The position numbers were made by a program, and so were the translations under genes. Source: Brevundimonas subvibrioides ATCC 15264 (GTDB taxonomy: Bacteria > Pseudomonadota > Alphaproteobacteria > Caulobacterales > Caulobacteraceae). From it: 64,000 nt of DNA. Numbering within the stretch: position 1 is the first letter of the stretch; every line of letters starts with the position of its first letter. Below the pieces are notes generated by a model. It was not told where the DNA came from and did not search any database. It saw only the letters and a program-made list of their open reading frames with translations. The stretch is from the NCBI RefSeq assembly GCF_000144605.1, contig NC_014375.1, forward strand, positions 620,001-684,000. The letters are read 5' to 3'. Shown in pieces: positions 61,233 through 64,000 of this stretch.

Positions 61233-62222
61233 ATGCCGCTCGACTGGCTGACCGCCGACTTTCTGACCAAACCCGTGTGGATGTGGGCGATGTTCCTCGG
61301 CATCGTCGCCGTCCTCCTCGCGCTCGACCTGGGCGTTCTTCACCGCAAGCATCGCGAGATCGGGGTGCGCGAAAGCCTGGTCCTGTCGGCGGGCTATCTG
61401 ACGCTGGGCCTGGGGTTCGGCGGCTGGGTCTGGTTCAGCCTCGGCCAGCAGTCGGGGCTGGAGTATCTGACCGGCTTCGTAGTCGAGAAGTCGCTGGCGA
61501 TGGACAACGTCTTCGTCATCGCCATGATCTTCGCCTACTTCTCGATCCCGGCCGTCTATCAGCATCGGGTGCTGTTCTGGGGCATCCTGGGCGTCATCGT
61601 CCTGAGGGCCGTCATGATCGCCGGCGGGGCCGCCCTGGTCAGCGAGTTCGGCTGGGTCCTGTATGTCTTCGCGGCCTTTCTGATCCTGACCGGGCTCAAG
61701 ATGCTGGTCATGGCCGACAAGACGCACGGCCTCGAAGACAACGCCCTGCTCAAACTGCTGAAGACGCGGCTGCGGGTCACCGACCAGCTCCACGGCGAGC
61801 GCTTCTTCGTCAGGGCCCCGGACCCCGGGACCGGCAAGCCGGTCGCCTACGCCACCCCGCTGTTCCTGGCGCTGGTGCTGATCGAGGTGGCCGACGTGAT
61901 CTTCGCGGTGGATTCGGTGCCGGCGATCTTCGCCATCACCACCGACCCCTATCTGGTCTACACCTCCAACATCTTCGCCATCCTGGGTCTGCGCGCGCTG
62001 TATTTCGCCCTGGCGGCGGTGCTGCACCGCTTCGCCTATCTGAAACAGGCGCTGGCCGTCCTTCTGGTCTTCATCGGTTCCAAGATCTTCCTCGCCGACC
62101 TGTTCGGCCTCGAGAAGTTCCCGCCCGCCGTGTCGCTGGGCGTGACCTTCGCGATCCTCGCCGCGGGCATCGTCTGGTCGCTGTGGCGGACGCGCGGCCG
62201 AACGGACGGGACGCCGGCGTGA
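61233..62222 (+). CDS. TerC-family membrane protein (Alx-like)
   Basis: This 329-residue membrane protein has about nine helices of the TerC family. The conserved first metal-site segment is EKSLAMDNVFVIAMIF, and the second is EVADVIFAVDSVPAIFAITT. Members such as Alx and MntP-like TerC proteins export Mn2+ or support metal loading of exoenzymes. The ATG at 61233 fits the family. The ribosome site is poor, and a terminator lies directly upstream, so expression is probably regulated. Confidence 0.93.
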   Translation: MPLDWLTADFLTKPVWMWAMFLGIVAVLLALDLGVLHRKHREIGVRESLVLSAGYLTLGLGFGGWVWFSLGQQSGLEYLTGFVVEKSLAMDNVFVIAMIFAYFSIPAVYQHRVLFWGILGVIVLRAVMIAGGAALVSEFGWVLYVFAAFLILTGLKMLVMADKTHGLEDNALLKLLKTRLRVTDQLHGERFFVRAPDPGTGKPVAYATPLFLALVLIEVADVIFAVDSVPAIFAITTDPYLVYTSNIFAILGLRALYFALAAVLHRFAYLKQALAVLLVFIGSKIFLADLFGLEKFPPAVSLGVTFAILAAGIVWSLWRTRGRTDGTPA

Positions 62223-62240
62223 CGGGGGCGGCCGCGCGCG

Positions 62241-63620
62241 TCAGCGCCAGCCGCGGCCGGATGCGGTCGGCGACAGGCGTTCGAGACCGTCGATGAAGGC
62301 CGCGTGGCTTTCCAGGGTGGCGACCGCTCCCGGCAGCTCGGCCAGCCGCGCGGCCTCGGCCGACAGGGCGCGGACGACCTCGGATCGACCCAGCCCCGCC
62401 CGCGCCAGCCCGGTCGCCCGGCGTCGCACCAGCGCCAGGGCGGCGGCCGGGAACCGGCCTTCGAACCGGCCGGCCCACAGGGCGGTGTCCTCTTCCGAAA
62501 GGGTCAGCGCCTCGCTGCGGGCGAGGACCATCGCGGCCCCGTCCCTCAGAGCGCCCCGGTTCATCAGGAACGCCAGGCCGGCCGCCGGGTCGGGCCAGAG
62601 GGCGGCGATCGCATGCGCCCGATCGAGGGCTTCCACATCGTCGAAATCGGCCAGGCGCGACACGAAGGCGTCCAGGTGCGCGCCCGACAGGGTGCGTTCG
62701 AACGCGGCCCACCGCGCGGTCTGCGCCCTGGCGGTCTCGCCCTCGGCCTCGAGCACGGCGATCTCGGCGCTGTCCCAGGCGGGAGACGGTTCGGGCGTGG
62801 GCGCAGGCGCGTTGCGACGCGTCCAGCGCGCCGGCTCGGGGGCGCGCGGGCGGGCGGCCTCGAGCGCGGCCCGGGCCTCGGCGGCATGGCCGCGTTCCGC
62901 GAACCGCCGGGCGATCTCCGCGCCGATGTCGGGCTTGACCGCATCCTCCTTCGGGATGGCGGCGGCCCAGGCCATGACGTCGCCGCAGCGGTCGGCCAGC
63001 TTGCGCACGACGAGGGCCAGTCGCCCGGTCGGCGCCGCCCGGCCCTCGCGGGTGCTGTCGAGCAGGGCCTGGGCGATCTCGGTGCGGAAGTCCGGCGCGG
63101 CACGGCCGATCCAGTTGCTCCACTCGGACTGACGGGTCTGCAGGGCCTCGACCAGTGGGGCGACGCCGGCGGGCCCCGTGGCGTTGGCGGCTTCTGCGAG
63201 ATCGGCGGCCGCCTCGAAATAGAGCAGCGCCAGCTCGCCCTTGGGGTCCTTCACCCGCCCGGCCAGGCCCGGATAGAGATCGAACCAGGCCATCAGCCGG
63301 TCCAGCGCCAGCACGGGCTCGACCGGCAGGAGGCGCTCGACGATCATCCTGCGGTGGACGGTGAGGTCGCGCAGCAGCTCGGGGCGCTTTCGCCAGGACA
63401 CCCGGGTGCGGCTGTTGGCCAGGGCGGCGAAGCGGCGATCGATCTCCGCCGCGAGGTCCGCGCTCCCCACCTCGGCCGCGAGCTCCAGCTTGAGCCGTCT
63501 TTTCAGACCCCCGTCGCCCGCCGACGCCTCGACCAGCAGACGGGCCAGCGTGTCGGCCCCCAGTCCGGCGAGATTGGACGCATTGAGCGCCTTGCGCGAA
63601 GCAGCGGATCGAGGGGCCAT
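62241..63620 (-). CDS. DUF6880-like protein
   Basis: This 459-residue cytosolic protein has mostly helical, alanine- and arginine-rich sequence of TPR/ARM-like character. The start SRKALNASNLAGLGADTLAR and LLVEASAGDGGLKRRLKLEL look like the DUF6880 family, whose role is unknown. No active-site motif was found. The ATG at 63620 was preferred; one at 63641 is also in frame. It converges with the TerC gene. Confidence 0.75.
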   Translation of the reverse strand: MAPRSAASRKALNASNLAGLGADTLARLLVEASAGDGGLKRRLKLELAAEVGSADLAAEIDRRFAALANSRTRVSWRKRPELLRDLTVHRRMIVERLLPVEPVLALDRLMAWFDLYPGLAGRVKDPKGELALLYFEAAADLAEAANATGPAGVAPLVEALQTRQSEWSNWIGRAAPDFRTEIAQALLDSTREGRAAPTGRLALVVRKLADRCGDVMAWAAAIPKEDAVKPDIGAEIARRFAERGHAAEARAALEAARPRAPEPARWTRRNAPAPTPEPSPAWDSAEIAVLEAEGETARAQTARWAAFERTLSGAHLDAFVSRLADFDDVEALDRAHAIAALWPDPAAGLAFLMNRGALRDGAAMVLARSEALTLSEEDTALWAGRFEGRFPAAALALVRRRATGLARAGLGRSEVVRALSAEAARLAELPGAVATLESHAAFIDGLERLSPTASGRGWR

Positions 63621-63709
63621 GCGAAGAGCGTAGAGCGCCACGCCTGCAGATCAACAACCCGCTTCCGGTCCGGGTGGGCGGATGTCGCCGACGTCGGATC
63701 AGTGGGAGC

Positions 63710-63783
63710 TGGAGCGGGCGGCGGGAATCGAACCCGCACGAAAAGCTTGGGAAGCTTTCAGGCTACCACTACATCACGCCCGC
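63710..63783 (-). tRNA. tRNA-Gly (CCC)
   Basis: The minus strand forms a 74-nt cloverleaf with acceptor GCGGGCG pairing with CGCCCGC, anticodon loop TTCCCAA on an AAAGC/GCTTT stem, T-arm GCGGG-TTCGATT-CCCGC and an encoded CCA. The anticodon CCC reads glycine GGG. The D-stem contains one T-C mismatch. Confidence 0.95.
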
Positions 63784-63886
63784 GGAAGCGCCGACAACCT
63801 AGCGGATTGCGGCAGGCGCTCAAGGCCAAAGACGGCTTGCCGCCGCCAGCGGTCGGGTCTAGTCGGCCCGGTCAGGAGACGATCCC

Positions 63887-64000
63887 ATGGCGCGCCGCCC
63901 CGACCGCGAAGGCATGATCCTGCTCAATGTGCTGCTGGTCGTCGCCATGGCCAGCGTCACCGTCCTCATCATGGTCGCCGGTCAGGACATCGAGATCCAG
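63887..64000 (+). CDS. Type II secretion minor pseudopilin (GspK-like), N-terminus
   Basis: Only 38 codons are in the window, beginning MARRPDREGMILLNVLLVVA. A basic leader ending in Glu-Gly, then a hydrophobic helix lacking the usual Glu at position 5, is characteristic of GspK. AGGAGA at 63873 gives a ribosome site. The rest lies beyond the right edge, so the family call is tentative. Confidence 0.6.
   Translation, partial: MARRPDREGMILLNVLLVVAMASVTVLIMVAGQDIEIQ

Overview
The window is 64 kb of very GC-rich chromosome from an alphaproteobacterium of the Caulobacterales, most probably Brevundimonas or a close relative. The evidence is a gcrA cell-cycle regulator whose promoter carries CcrM-type GANTC sites and a CtrA-like box, a complete Caulobacter-style cpa/tad pilus locus with CtrA-like half-sites upstream of its pilins, and an alphaproteobacterial long-form dCTP deaminase. 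This lineage call is inference; no database was searched. No phage, insertion sequence, CRISPR array or rRNA operon was seen. Most of the window is compact core genome, but several small loci are unusual.

1-4.5 kb: the start of a small lipoprotein gene, argH and a divergent thioredoxin-like gene whose 5' ends overlap, another small lipoprotein, then two tandem copies of an unrecognised two-gene cassette (small basic protein plus MarR-like winged-helix protein, with the same 14-nt overlap in each) next to a tRNA(CAU). 4.7-16.4 kb: a PQQ-type sugar dehydrogenase, gcrA, apaG, dCTP deaminase, an MFS/cupin pair, dapE, an M20 amidohydrolase, a ferredoxin-like protein, two SRPBCC proteins and a second MFS exporter. 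Three families of dispersed palindromic repeats sit in the gaps. 16.4-27.9 kb: the Flp/Tad pilus machine (pilA x2, cpaA-F, tadB, tadC, leftward), with a divergent three-gene set encoding an orphan secretin N-domain protein and two TadE-like pseudopilins. The pilin transcription unit is duplicated from promoter to terminator.

27.9-38.9 kb: pabB with a tyrosine phosphatase, an operon of two paralogous six-helix membrane proteins plus a winged-helix regulator with a palindromic operator, a methyltransferase, AMP nucleosidase, an esterase, an AsmA-like protein and the cytochrome c export genes ccmA/ccmB. 39-45 kb: aconitase, then a peroxide-defence locus (oxyR divergent from ahpC, followed by ahpD) and murI. 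The OxyR lacks the second redox cysteine. 45-58.8 kb: an M3 peptidase, a hybrid histidine kinase, rmuC, a three-gene membrane/Xre operon, a TraB/GumN protein, a four-gene two-component operon in which every junction is a 4-nt overlap, and two secreted proteins.

58.8-64 kb: an SbtA-type bicarbonate permease divergent from a LysR regulator, with a shared bipartite DNA motif on both sides of that regulator; a YdcH-like small protein; a TerC-family protein whose start codon lies 14 nt behind a strong terminator hairpin; a DUF6880-like protein; tRNA-Gly(CCC); and the start of a probable GspK-like gene. The candidates for something undescribed are the duplicated two-gene cassette, the LysR/SbtA/TerC neighbourhood, and the regulatory architecture of gcrA and the pilins.
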